DNA of 64,000 bases from Paenibacillus arenilitoris. Lineage in GTDB: Bacteria > Bacillota > Bacilli > Paenibacillales > Paenibacillaceae. This document shows, piece after piece, positions 42,417-51,252 of the stretch (position 1 is its first letter; the number at the start of each line of letters is the position of its first letter). The DNA lies in assembly GCF_014705655.1 (NCBI RefSeq), contig NZ_JACXIY010000020.1, forward strand, positions 1 to 64,000, given 5' to 3'. Under the pieces are notes generated by a model. The model did not search any database. It was not told the DNA's origin and worked only from the letters and a program-made list of their open reading frames with translations. A program made the translations under genes and the position numbers.

Positions 42417-43970
42417 ATGACGAAGCAAACCTTTATCAAAGGCGCCATAATCCTGCTTGCCGCCGGCATCATCAACCGGCTGCTCGGATTTGTGCCGCGC
42501 ATCGCGCTTCCGCGCATCATCGGGGCCGAAGGCGTCGGCTTGTACCAGCTCAGCTTCCCGTTCCTGACCGTCATGCTGACGATCATTACGGGAGGCATCC
42601 CTCTCGCCGTGGCCAAATGGATAGCGGAAGCCGATACGCAGGGTGATTCCGCACGCGTGAAATACATCTTTCGGGCGGCAATGGGGCTCGTCGTCTTGCT
42701 CGGCGTCGTCATGACGGGCGGCATGCTGCTGTTCGCGCCATATATCACGACCAATGTCCTGCCGGACGAGCGTGTATACCGCACCTTTCTCTCCATGACG
42801 CCGTTGCTGCTGATCAGCGGCGTCTCTGCCGTATACCGCGGCTACTTTCAAGGCAAGCAGAACATGATACCCGGCGCCGTTTCCCAGATCACGGAAACCG
42901 TGCTGCGCATTATCGCAACGCTTACGTTCGCCTATCTCCTGCTGCCGCTTGGACTCGAATGGGCGGCGGCAGGCGCGATGCTTGGCGTCGTCGTCGGGGA
43001 GCTCGGAGGCATGGCGGTTATATTATGGAAGTACTACCGCGACAAAAAACGCGTATCGGCGGAGCCGAATGCGCCGAAGCCGGCCAAAGAACGGGTTCCG
43101 GTCATGAGAAGGCTGCTTAATTTATCCGTGCCCGTAACGGGCAGCAGGCTGGTCGGTTCCTTGTCCTATCTGCTTGAAACGATCTTTACGGCGAGAAGTC
43201 TGGTAGCCGCTGGCATAACCGCCAGCGTCGCCACGGCGCAGTACGGCGCCCTGCAGGGGATGATCGTGCCGCTGGTCCTTCTCCCGACGGCGCTCACCTA
43301 CTCGCTTGCCGTTTCGCTCGTCCCGTCGTTATCCGAAGCGGCCGCCAAAGGCGATACCGCGCTCATCCATAAGCGGCTCCACCAATCGATGCGATTGTCG
43401 CTCGTTTCTGGCGCGCCTTTCGTCGTCGTTATGGCTTTGTTCGCCGAACCGATATGCCGCATCCTCTACGATCATTCGGCGATCGCGCCGATGCTTCAGC
43501 TCATCGCGCCGGTCGGCATTTTCATCTATTTGCAGGCGCCCCTGCAAGCTGCGCTTCAGGCGCTCGACAAGCCGGGAACGGCGCTCGTCAACACGTTGAC
43601 CGGCGCGGCCGTCAAGCTTATTCTCATCATCCGGCTCGCGTCCGATCCGGATTTCGGCATCTACGGCGCGCTCATCGCCATTAATGTCAATATCGTGCTC
43701 GTAACGGTTCTTCACGCCATAAGCGTCCTCCGCTTTATCGGCTTCCGCATGAAATGGCTCGATTTCGTCAAAGTGATCGTGGCCATGATTATTATGGGCG
43801 CCGCTGCCCGGTTCACTATGGATTACGTGCCGCTCCCGGCCGAATGGATCAATTTGATGCTCGCATGCGCCGCCGGCGTCGTCGTCTATTTGCTGCTCAT
43901 GATTCTCATGAAGATCATCGACCGTCACGACGTCGTTCGAATACCGTTGTTCGGAAGATGGTTTAAATAA
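42417..43970 (+). CDS. spoVB: Stage V sporulation protein B (MOP-family flippase)
   Basis: A 517-residue membrane protein with about 14 helices of the MviN/MATE-like flippase superfamily. SpoVB is needed for spore cortex synthesis and probably flips lipid-linked peptidoglycan precursor. The start TKQTFIKGAIILLAAGIINRLLGFVPRI and YRGYFQGKQNMIPGAVSQITE are typical. GAGGG lies 9 nt before the ATG. It is monocistronic on the plus strand, flanked by comN (divergent) and the DUF421 gene (convergent). Confidence 0.92.
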   Translation: MTKQTFIKGAIILLAAGIINRLLGFVPRIALPRIIGAEGVGLYQLSFPFLTVMLTIITGGIPLAVAKWIAEADTQGDSARVKYIFRAAMGLVVLLGVVMTGGMLLFAPYITTNVLPDERVYRTFLSMTPLLLISGVSAVYRGYFQGKQNMIPGAVSQITETVLRIIATLTFAYLLLPLGLEWAAAGAMLGVVVGELGGMAVILWKYYRDKKRVSAEPNAPKPAKERVPVMRRLLNLSVPVTGSRLVGSLSYLLETIFTARSLVAAGITASVATAQYGALQGMIVPLVLLPTALTYSLAVSLVPSLSEAAAKGDTALIHKRLHQSMRLSLVSGAPFVVVMALFAEPICRILYDHSAIAPMLQLIAPVGIFIYLQAPLQAALQALDKPGTALVNTLTGAAVKLILIIRLASDPDFGIYGALIAINVNIVLVTVLHAISVLRFIGFRMKWLDFVKVIVAMIIMGAAARFTMDYVPLPAEWINLMLACAAGVVVYLLLMILMKIIDRHDVVRIPLFGRWFK

Positions 43971-43978
43971 TGAAAAAA

Positions 43979-44016
43979 ACCGCGTGCTCGGGTTTTCCCC
44001 CTAGAAACGCGGTTTT
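43979..44016. terminator. Bidirectional terminator of spoVB and the DUF421 gene
   Basis: AAACCGCGT (from 43977) pairs with ACGCGGTTTT (44007-44016). It overlaps the last codons and stop of the DUF421 gene and follows the spoVB stop by about 8 bases. Confidence 0.75.
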
Positions 44017-44747
44017 CGGTCGTTCAGATCGATGAACAGCTTGCCTTTATGATCGATCGTGCATAAGAAAACGTCCTTGAAATCGGTGACGCCTTCGTCC
44101 TGCAGCACGTTTTTGAGCCAGAAACGGGTCTTCTCGAGCTTCTCTAAATTTTCGTCCTGCACTTTTCCGTCCATTATTAGCGGTATCGGCAATATTTCAA
44201 ACCGAAACTTCGGCGGGATAACCCGCTTCGCTTCCATGTTTATAGCCCCTGTCTCCTCATTGCCCCCGCTGCCGGCTTCATCTTCGGGGCAATCGGCATT
44301 GCTCTTCGGAATGACGGAAAGCTTGCCGCTCGTCTCGAGTATCGCGAATTCGACGTCCGATACGGCGCTGATCTTATTCTCCCGCAGCTGAAGCATCAGA
44401 TCGTCCAAATTGTAGCGCTGCTTGCGCATCACGTCGCTGTTCAGCTTGCCGTCCTCGATAATGACGCTGGGCTTCCCGTCGAACAACAGCCGCAGCTTCC
44501 TGCTCTTCATGGTCATGAACGCGCTGCCCAGCTGAATGATCAGCAGCACCGCCATCGGCATAATGCCGCTCCACAGCGGTCTTTCCATATCCTCGAGTAC
44601 GATGACGGCGATCTCCGCGATCATGACCGAGATGACCAGATCGAATACCGACAGCTTGCCGATTTCCCGCTTCCCCATGAAACGCATAATCAAAAACACG
44701 ACGAAATAAATGATCACAGTCCGGATTAACAGGCCCCAAAATTCCAA
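44001..44747 (-). CDS. DUF421 (YetF-family) membrane protein
   Basis: A 248-residue protein with three N-terminal membrane helices (WGLLIRTVIIYFVVFLIMRFMGKREIG..., then IMPMAVLLIIQLGSAFMTM) and a cytosolic DUF421 domain with DGKPSVIIEDGKLNSDVMRKQRYNLDDLMLQLRENKI. A C-terminal extension ends in CTIDHKGKLFIDLNDRKPRF. The function is unknown; YetF-type proteins are linked to spore membranes in some Bacilli. The frame opens at 44930, but a TTG at 44747 has AGGAGG 9 nt before it and gives a family-like N-terminus. It corresponds to yrbG in the B. subtilis order. Confidence 0.82.
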   Translation of the reverse strand: MEFWGLLIRTVIIYFVVFLIMRFMGKREIGKLSVFDLVISVMIAEIAVIVLEDMERPLWSGIMPMAVLLIIQLGSAFMTMKSRKLRLLFDGKPSVIIEDGKLNSDVMRKQRYNLDDLMLQLRENKISAVSDVEFAILETSGKLSVIPKSNADCPEDEAGSGGNEETGAINMEAKRVIPPKFRFEILPIPLIMDGKVQDENLEKLEKTRFWLKNVLQDEGVTDFKDVFLCTIDHKGKLFIDLNDRKPRF

Positions 44748-44972
44748 CGGAAACCGCCTCCTCGACATTGTCATATCGGCCGCTGCCGGCCGCATTTGTG
44801 TTGTACAGCTATTCTGGCCTGCGCGCAAACGCATCATACGACCGGGCGTACACGAATATATGGCAACGTACCGGAATGGAAAGGAGCGACGGGCCGCAGG
44901 AAGTTGTACTAATCCGAACGGCTTGACCATATGGTTAAAGTATAGGCAACTTATTTATTGGGGGGGAAAAGG

Positions 44973-45365
44973 ATGAGTTCGGTCAAACAAGCTCCAAAAC
45001 CGCCTTTAATCGCTTCGCCCTTGCTTGCGGGTGTGCTTTTTTCCATCGTCTGGCTCGCCGCTGGAGCATTGCTGCTGTCGCTTCTGCTGCACTTTACGGA
45101 TATGAAGGAAAGCAGTCTGCCAAGCTCGGCGTTTCTCGTTCACTCGTTCGCCGCTTTGGCCGGCGGGTTCACGGCCGGCAAGCGCTCGGAGAAGAAAGGC
45201 TGGTACCACGGATCCATTCTCGGCTTGCTGTACGGGGTTATGATCATGATCGTCAGCTTCCTGGCGCAGAACGCCTCGCTTACCTGGCACAGCGCCCTGC
45301 TGCTCGGAGCGGCGCTGCTGGCGGGGGCGTTTGGCGGGATGATCGGGGTCAACTTAAAAAAATAA
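44973..45365 (+). CDS. yrzE: TIGR04086 family membrane protein (YrzE-like)
   Basis: A 130-residue protein with four membrane helices of the TIGR04086/YrzE family, function unknown. Typical parts are SPLLAGVLFSIVWLAAGALLLSLLL, AALAGGFTAGKRSEKKGWYHGSILGLLYG and GGMIGVNLKK. ATG 44973 is preferred over 44958 because GGGGGAAAAGG lies just before it. It faces yajC across a shared terminator; in B. subtilis yrzE also neighbours yajC. Confidence 0.87.
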   Translation: MSSVKQAPKPPLIASPLLAGVLFSIVWLAAGALLLSLLLHFTDMKESSLPSSAFLVHSFAALAGGFTAGKRSEKKGWYHGSILGLLYGVMIMIVSFLAQNASLTWHSALLLGAALLAGAFGGMIGVNLKK

Positions 45366-45368
45366 AAC

Positions 45369-45401
45369 AAAAACGGCCGACATCGCATGTCAGCCGTTTT
45401 T
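45369..45401. terminator. Bidirectional terminator between yrzE and yajC
   Basis: AAAAACGGC.GACAT pairs with ATGTC.GCCGTTTTT around a 3-nt loop, with A- and T-runs at both edges, between two convergent genes. Confidence 0.9.
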
Positions 45402-45406
45402 ACGTC

Positions 45407-45727
45407 TTAGGACTCTTTTACTTCCGGTGCAGAGGTAATGATGGTATTGATTGCGCTGCGCTCGAACGTCATTTTTGTTGTGTCGTTGACACGGAGCACA
45501 ACCGTATCGTCCGTCAGTTCCACGACCGTACCGTGCAAACCGCCAATCGTCGAAATTTTGTCGCCCTTCTTCAATTGGTTAAGCATGCTTGTACGCTGTT
45601 TCTGTTTCTTCTGCTGCGGACGAATAAGTAGAAAATAAAATACCGCGAACATTAGGACGAACGGCCAGATCATCTGAATGATTCCGGCTCCGCCTGTTTG
45701 CGCCTCTCCTGCTAGCCACATCGACAT
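45407..45727 (-). CDS. yajC: Preprotein translocase subunit YajC
   Basis: A 106-residue accessory subunit of the SecDF complex. One N-terminal membrane helix (QMIWPFVLMFAVFYFLLIRPQQK) is followed by a basic linker and the YajC beta domain (LKKGDKISTIGGLHGTVVELTDDTVVLRV). ATG 45727 follows AAAGGGGGG. It lies 14 bp after tgt, so queA-tgt-yajC are co-transcribed as in many bacteria. Confidence 0.95.
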   Translation of the reverse strand: MSMWLAGEAQTGGAGIIQMIWPFVLMFAVFYFLLIRPQQKKQKQRTSMLNQLKKGDKISTIGGLHGTVVELTDDTVVLRVNDTTKMTFERSAINTIITSAPEVKES

Positions 45728-45741
45728 CGATATCCCCCCTT

Positions 45742-46875
45742 TCAAAACCCTTTCTCATTATCGAACAGGCCGTAGCTCGCGAAGAAGGAATCCCTGAAGT
45801 CAAGCAGCCTGTCTTCCATAATCGCTTGCCGGACGTCCCGCATGAGTTGCAGCAAGAAATGCAAGTTGTGATAAGTCGTAAGCCGCAGGCCGAACGTCTC
45901 GTCCGCTTTGATGAGATGCCGGATGTACGCCCTGGAGTAGTTCCGGCACGTATAGCACGAGCATTCCGGATCAAGCGGACCGAAGTCTTCGGCGAACTTC
46001 GCGTTGCGCACGACCAGCCTGCCTTGGCTTGTCATCGTTGTCCCGTTGCGGGCGATGCGGGTCGGCAGCACGCAATCGAACATATCGATGCCGCGAATAG
46101 AGCCTTCGATCAAGGCGTCGGGGGATCCGACTCCCATTAAATAGCGAGGTTTGCCGGCGGGCAATACGGGCACCGTATAATCGAGCACCTCGTACATCAA
46201 ATGCTTAGGCTCGCCTACGCTCAGTCCACCAATAGCATACCCCGGGAAATCCATGGAAGTCAAATCATTTGCGCTTTGAATGCGCAAATCTTTGTACATT
46301 CCGCCTTGCACGATGGCAAACAGCCCTTGATCGTCGGGACGGGCATGCGCCTTCAAGCAGCGTTCCGCCCAGCGGGTCGTCCGCTCGAGCGATTTTTTCA
46401 CGTAATCGTGCTCGGCCGGATAAGGCGGGCATTCGTCGAATGCCATCATGATGTCGGACCCGAGCGCGTTTTGAACCTCCATCGCCACCTCGGGAGACAG
46501 AAACTTCCGATCTCCGTTCAGATGCGAGCGGAAATGCACGCCTTCCTCGGTAATTTTGCGCATCTCGCTCAGGCTGAACACTTGAAAGCCGCCGCTGTCG
46601 GTCAGAATCGGCCTATCCCAGTTCATGAACTTGTGAAGGCCGCCCGCCTGCTTCACGATGTCGTGTCCCGGGCGGAGAAACAGATGGTACGTATTGCTCA
46701 AAATAATGTGGGCGTCCATCGCTTTCAATTCTTCCGGGCTCATCGTCTTCACGGTGGCCTGCGTTCCGACCGGCATGAACGCCGGCGTCTCGATGACGCC
46801 ATGCGGAGTGTGCACGCGTCCGAGGCGGGCGCCGGATTGCTTGCATTGCTTGATTAATTCGTATTTTACCGCCAC
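45742..46875 (-). CDS. tgt: tRNA-guanine transglycosylase
   Basis: Exchanges guanine 34 for preQ1 in GUN-anticodon tRNAs on the way to queuosine. 377 residues with ILTDSGGFQVFSL (active-site Asp), IVQGGMYKDLR, GGLSVGEP, the catalytic loop around MGVGSPDALIEGS and the zinc ligands in CSCYTCRNYSRAYIRHL plus a later His. It starts at GTG 46875, with AGGAAG about 10 nt upstream, 24 bp after queA. Confidence 0.97.
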   Translation of the reverse strand: MAVKYELIKQCKQSGARLGRVHTPHGVIETPAFMPVGTQATVKTMSPEELKAMDAHIILSNTYHLFLRPGHDIVKQAGGLHKFMNWDRPILTDSGGFQVFSLSEMRKITEEGVHFRSHLNGDRKFLSPEVAMEVQNALGSDIMMAFDECPPYPAEHDYVKKSLERTTRWAERCLKAHARPDDQGLFAIVQGGMYKDLRIQSANDLTSMDFPGYAIGGLSVGEPKHLMYEVLDYTVPVLPAGKPRYLMGVGSPDALIEGSIRGIDMFDCVLPTRIARNGTTMTSQGRLVVRNAKFAEDFGPLDPECSCYTCRNYSRAYIRHLIKADETFGLRLTTYHNLHFLLQLMRDVRQAIMEDRLLDFRDSFFASYGLFDNEKGF

Positions 46876-46899
46876 TTGTTCACGCTTCCTATTCCTGAA

Positions 46900-47946
46900 T
46901 TAGTAAATAAACATCGCGTCTCCAAAGCTGAAAAACCGGTATTCTCTAGCGATCGCTTCCTCGTACGCGCGCATGACCCGATCCCGTCCGGCCAGCGCGC
47001 TGACCAGCATGACAAGCGTCGATTTCGGCAGGTGGAAGTTCGTAAGCAGCGCGTCGACCAGCTTGAACGCATAGCCCGGATAGATGAAGATGGACGTCCA
47101 TCCGCTGCAAGCTTCGATCGGCTTTCCTTCGAAACGCGCCGCCACCGTCTCAAGCGTCCTGGACGATGTGGTGCCTACCGCTATAATACGAGCGCCGCTT
47201 CGCTTGGCTTCATTAATTATCGCCGCGTTCTGCTCATCCAGCTCGTAATATTCCGCATGCATCTCGTGATCCTCTACGTGCTCGACGGACATCGGCCTGA
47301 ACGTGCCCAGACCGACGTGAAGCGTCACGTAAGCCAGCTTTACTCCTTTGCTCTGAAGCTTCTGAAGAAACGCTTCCGTAAAATGAAGACCTGCCGTAGG
47401 CGCCGCGGCCGAACCGGCATGCTTAGAGTAAACCGTCTGGTACCGCTCCCGCTCTTCCAATCGCTCTTTGATATACGGCGGCAGCGGCATTTCGCCAAGC
47501 CGGTCGAGCAGCTCCTGGAAGATGCCATCGTATTCGAAGCGGATCGTGCGTCCGCCCATCTCGCCTTCTTCCTCGACGACGCCGCGCAGGAGAGCGTTCC
47601 CCTTCCCGTCGTCTCCGAATGCTATGCTCGAGCCGATCTTCAGCTTCTTGGCCGGCTTGGCGAGCGCCTCCCACCGCTTCTCGCCGATTTGCTTCAGCAG
47701 CAGCAGCTCGACCTTGGCGCCGGTATCGCTCTTCATGCCCATCAGCCTCGCCGGAATGACTCTCGTATCGTTCAGGACAAGCACGTCGCCCTCCCGAAGA
47801 TAGTTCTCCAAATCGGTGAAGCGATGATGCCCGATCTCGCCGGTGCGCTTATTGAGCGCCAGCAGCCTGGATGCGGTCCGGTCTGCAAGCGGCGTCTGCG
47901 CGATCAGCTCCTCCGGCAGGTGAAAATCAAACCAATCTACGTTCAT
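46900..47946 (-). CDS. queA: S-adenosylmethionine:tRNA ribosyltransferase-isomerase QueA
   Basis: Moves the ribosyl part of SAM onto preQ1-tRNA to give epoxyqueuosine. 348 residues from the start NVDWFDFHLPEELIAQ, with HHRFTDLENYLREGDVLVLNDTRVIPARL, PTAGLHFTE and FHLPKSTLVMLVSALAG as family landmarks. ATG 47946 gives the known N-terminus; an in-frame ATG 47979 would overlap the spoIID-like gene. It lies 10 bp after that gene and leads tgt-yajC. Confidence 0.96.
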   Translation of the reverse strand: MNVDWFDFHLPEELIAQTPLADRTASRLLALNKRTGEIGHHRFTDLENYLREGDVLVLNDTRVIPARLMGMKSDTGAKVELLLLKQIGEKRWEALAKPAKKLKIGSSIAFGDDGKGNALLRGVVEEEGEMGGRTIRFEYDGIFQELLDRLGEMPLPPYIKERLEERERYQTVYSKHAGSAAAPTAGLHFTEAFLQKLQSKGVKLAYVTLHVGLGTFRPMSVEHVEDHEMHAEYYELDEQNAAIINEAKRSGARIIAVGTTSSRTLETVAARFEGKPIEACSGWTSIFIYPGYAFKLVDALLTNFHLPKSTLVMLVSALAGRDRVMRAYEEAIAREYRFFSFGDAMFIY

Positions 47947-47956
47947 ATCGTCTCGA

Positions 47957-50074
47957 TCATTCCTTAGCGATGGTGACATCTTTGTAGTAGTATTTCAAAA
48001 TATATTGATAGTCATACCCTTGCCGCGCTAGGCTTAAGGCGCCGTATTGCGACATGCCCACGCCGTGGCCGTTGCCCGTGCCGACGAAACGGAAGGACGG
48101 ATCCTTCGTCGCCGCGCGAATGCTGCCTTCGCCGTCCATAACGAACAGATTGGCGTCGCCGGCCGCAGACACGCTGCCTCCCGCGCTTATCGCGTACACC
48201 GGATCATCGCCCCCATTTCTCGTTCTGGACGCATTGCCGGCGCTCAGGACCGCGATCTTCGCCGTCTCTTCGATTTCGAACAGCGTGCTCGGGAGCGAAC
48301 CCTGCACGCCAAGCGTGCCGCGCAACGAATCCGGACTGCCGACGTTCAGCTTCTGCCCGTTCGCCTGCACCTCGATCGCCCGGCCGGACGCGCCGCGCGC
48401 GCTTACTTCAAGCGTTCGGACCGTTCCCGAAAGGTCGGGATTCACTCTCGCATTAATGGCGGTCAGCATTTCTTGGGACGTGAACGGACCGCGAACCCAG
48501 GACATCGAGTTGGACTCGACCGTCTTCTCCAGCACGATCACCTCCGTGCCGCTGTCCGCCTGACCGATAAGCGGAATCGTATCTTGAATGACCGGATGCT
48601 TCCTTACTTTGGTGCCGTTCGTATTGACCTGCATGATCGCGCTTCCCGCTTCCGTCTTGCGGCCGGTCTCGTCGAGGAGATCGTCCCGGATATAACCGAT
48701 CGCACCGCTTGGCAGCACCACCCTGTACCAGCTGTGAAGCCCCGCTTCCGACGAATCGTCGGCACTCTTCACCGGCTGCAAATAAGGCACGGAATTGCCC
48801 CATATTTCCTTCGCATCGGCCGTCATACCGCCTGCGTTCGCCGCAAACAGCGCTTCGATGACCTTGCCGTTGTAGAGAGCGACTTCTCCTGCCGTCGCGT
48901 CCACTGCCGCAATGGTCGAAGCCGTCTCGGAAGACGTCCCGTAATAGCCTTGGCTTAACGTCGTATCGACGACATGCGCGATTTGGAAGCCGAACCCTTT
49001 GTTCAGCGCGTAAGAACGGGCGGCGACCGCCTGCGCCTTCAATGCCTCGGCCGGCCAGGTCGGATACATCTCGACCCCGACGACCGAATACAAATATTGC
49101 TCGAACGGAAGCTCGTTCACGACGGCCATCCGCCCGTTCAGCACGCTGAGCTCGAACTCGCCGCGGTAGGAGCGGCCGCTTCTTTCATTCAGCTTGATCG
49201 GCGCTTCTCCGGCGGGCGATACGGATACTTTCGCGTCTCCTCCGCCGAAAGCGTACAGCTCGAAGCTGCTCTCGGCTTTGCCGCTTGCGGTATGATCGTT
49301 CCATAACAGCAAATAAGAAGAAGCGGAGTCGGCTTCCTTCAAGCTGCCGCCACCGGACGTCTTCGCAGCCGCAGCCTGCACGATTTGAAGCTCGGCGGCG
49401 GTCGCCGCGGCGCCTACCATGACGGAGTAGCTGGCGGCACCATTATTCGAACGGACCGCCACGTAGGCGTCGAGGCCCTCAGCGCCGAAGCCGGCCGCCG
49501 CCGTTATCGCGTCCGATTTGCTCGCGAGCGCGCCTGTCTCCAGATGAAGCGGGCCATGCAGTACCGGCTTGATGCCGCCGGACAGCTTGGCGAGCTCGCC
49601 GTCGGCCGCCCATTTGTTCAGTGCGGCGGTCGCTTCCGCCGCGGTCTGGTATGTACCTTCGATGACTTGATAGACGGCCGATCCATTCTTGGACAAAGAA
49701 GTCAGGAACGCCGCTCCCTTTAACGCCTGCACTCTCTTGAAAACGGCCAGCGCCGAAGCGAAATTGGGCGATTCGTACACCTTTACCTTGAAATCGTCGG
49801 CGGAGAACCGAACCTGCCGGGAGGCTTCAACGTTGAACCAGCCGGTCGTCCCTCCGGGCTCCCTCGTTCCGACGGTCATGCCGCCTGCGGACGAGAAGGT
49901 CGCCGCCGCCGTCGTATCGTCGTATTTTCCCGGCAGCTTCATGAACATCGCCACGCGGATCGTATCGAGCTTCGGCACCGCCGCCTGCGTCGGCGAAGCC
50001 GTCCATGCCGCAGCGAGCAGCACGATCGCGACGGATAAAATAAAATAACGCTTTACCGTATGAATATTAGCCAT
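47957..50074 (-). CDS. SpoIID/LytB domain protein with inserted SH3-like segment
   Basis: A 705-residue exported protein, probably a peptidoglycan lytic transglycosylase related to SpoIID. A signal peptide (to about residue 31) is followed by ~250 residues containing SPOR-like repeats (KVYESPNFASALAVFKRVQAL and later copies). The SpoIID core follows, with LPFEQYLYSVVGVEMYPTWPAEALKAQAVAARSYAL, the catalytic-type Glu in GVEM, and the C-terminal HGVGMSQYGALSLARQGY. The core is split by about 150 residues with an SH3-like stretch (IGYIRDDLL...TKVRKHPVIQ). AGGGAGGAG precedes the ATG. Its place between ruvB and queA is usual in Paenibacillus-type genomes. Confidence 0.85.
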   Translation of the reverse strand: MANIHTVKRYFILSVAIVLLAAAWTASPTQAAVPKLDTIRVAMFMKLPGKYDDTTAAATFSSAGGMTVGTREPGGTTGWFNVEASRQVRFSADDFKVKVYESPNFASALAVFKRVQALKGAAFLTSLSKNGSAVYQVIEGTYQTAAEATAALNKWAADGELAKLSGGIKPVLHGPLHLETGALASKSDAITAAAGFGAEGLDAYVAVRSNNGAASYSVMVGAAATAAELQIVQAAAAKTSGGGSLKEADSASSYLLLWNDHTASGKAESSFELYAFGGGDAKVSVSPAGEAPIKLNERSGRSYRGEFELSVLNGRMAVVNELPFEQYLYSVVGVEMYPTWPAEALKAQAVAARSYALNKGFGFQIAHVVDTTLSQGYYGTSSETASTIAAVDATAGEVALYNGKVIEALFAANAGGMTADAKEIWGNSVPYLQPVKSADDSSEAGLHSWYRVVLPSGAIGYIRDDLLDETGRKTEAGSAIMQVNTNGTKVRKHPVIQDTIPLIGQADSGTEVIVLEKTVESNSMSWVRGPFTSQEMLTAINARVNPDLSGTVRTLEVSARGASGRAIEVQANGQKLNVGSPDSLRGTLGVQGSLPSTLFEIEETAKIAVLSAGNASRTRNGGDDPVYAISAGGSVSAAGDANLFVMDGEGSIRAATKDPSFRFVGTGNGHGVGMSQYGALSLARQGYDYQYILKYYYKDVTIAKE

Positions 50075-50099
50075 TCTTGTTCTTCTCCTCCCTGTCTGT

Positions 50100-50129
50100 C
50101 GGCAGCCCGCACCCGTGCGGGGTGCCGCC
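50100..50129. other. GC-rich inverted repeat before the spoIID-like gene
   Basis: GGCA.CCCGCAC and GTGCGGG.TGCC form a tight hairpin about 20-30 nt before the spoIID-like start and after ruvB. It has no T-tract. It could end ruvB messages weakly or stabilise the 5' end of the downstream message. Confidence 0.5.
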
Positions 50130-50230
50130 TTGCACCGCAGAACCGAACCATGCGTATCTTCTGGCGGCCGTGAACCGGTATTACCGATCCGCGAGCCGGT
50201 TCATGCCCGGTATCCGGCAGAGAGCCGCCT

Positions 50231-51232
50231 CTACCTTCCCGGCATGGGCAGGCCGAGATGGCGATACGCGCTCTCCGTCGCCGTTCTGCCCCGCGGCGTT
50301 CGCTGAAGAAATCCGATTTGCATCAAATACGGCTCGTATACGTCCTCGATCGTCTGGCTTTCTTCGCCGATCGTCGCCGCAATCGTATCGAGGCCGACCG
50401 GACGGCCAGCGAAGGTCGTCATCATGGCATGCAGCATCTTGTGGTCGATGCTGTCCAGCCCCATCGGATCGACCTGCAGCAGCTCGAGCGCGGATCTCGC
50501 GATATCGTGCGTAATGACGCCGTCGCCGCGCACCTGCGCGAAATCGCGCACCCGCTTCAGCAGCCGGTTCGCGATCCGCGGCGTTCCGCGGGACCGCATG
50601 GCGATCTCGGAGGCGGCCTCGCCGACGATGCTTACGTTCAATATTTCCGATGCCCTCGCCACGATGAACGCAAGCTCGTCCACCGTGTAAAATTCCAGCC
50701 GGCTGACGACGCCGAACCGGTCGCGCAGCGGCGCCGACAGCAGCCCGGCTCTCGTCGTGGCCCCGATCAGCGTGAACGGCGGCAAATCCAGCCTGACCGA
50801 ACGGGCGCTCGGCCCTTTGCCGATCATAATATCGAGGGCGAAATCCTCCATGGCCGGGTACAGCACCTCTTCGACCGTGCGGTGCAGCCGGTGGATCTCG
50901 TCGATGAACAGCACGTCGCCCTCCTGCAAATTCGTTAGCAGCGCCGCAAGATCGCCCGGCCGCTCGATCGCGGGTCCCGACGTCGTGCGGAGATGAACGC
51001 CGAGCTCGTTTGCGATAATGTTGGACAACGTCGTTTTCCCGAGACCGGGAGGACCGTACAGCAGAACGTGGTCCAGCGCTTCCTTGCGCATCTTCGCGGC
51101 TTCGATGTAAATCTTCAAATTTTCCTTGACCTTCGTTTGACCGATATATTCGGCCAGGTAGCGGGGACGAAGGCTCAGCTCCACCGCGTGGTCTTCCATC
51201 ATGAGGTTCGCGGAAATGATTCTTTCGTCCAA
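50231..51232 (-). CDS. ruvB: Holliday junction branch-migration ATPase RuvB
   Basis: The motor of the RuvAB complex. 333 residues with Walker A GPPGLGKTTLS, Walker B DEIHRLHR, sensor GATTRAGLLSAPLRDRFG and the arginine-finger RSRGTPRIANRLLKRVRDFAQ. A TTG at 51232 is preferred as start: AAGGAG lies 11 nt before it and the product then begins MDER, as in B. subtilis RuvB. TTG 51256 is the other option. It follows ruvA closely. Confidence 0.97.
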   Translation of the reverse strand: MDERIISANLMMEDHAVELSLRPRYLAEYIGQTKVKENLKIYIEAAKMRKEALDHVLLYGPPGLGKTTLSNIIANELGVHLRTTSGPAIERPGDLAALLTNLQEGDVLFIDEIHRLHRTVEEVLYPAMEDFALDIMIGKGPSARSVRLDLPPFTLIGATTRAGLLSAPLRDRFGVVSRLEFYTVDELAFIVARASEILNVSIVGEAASEIAMRSRGTPRIANRLLKRVRDFAQVRGDGVITHDIARSALELLQVDPMGLDSIDHKMLHAMMTTFAGRPVGLDTIAATIGEESQTIEDVYEPYLMQIGFLQRTPRGRTATESAYRHLGLPMPGR

Positions 51233-51252
51233 CTCTCGTCCAACTCCTTCCG

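Noticed and set aside
42161..42796. Upstream extension of the comN frame (291 codons in all).
   Set aside because: It runs antisense through the start of spoVB. ATG 42160 with a good ribosome site gives the normal family length.
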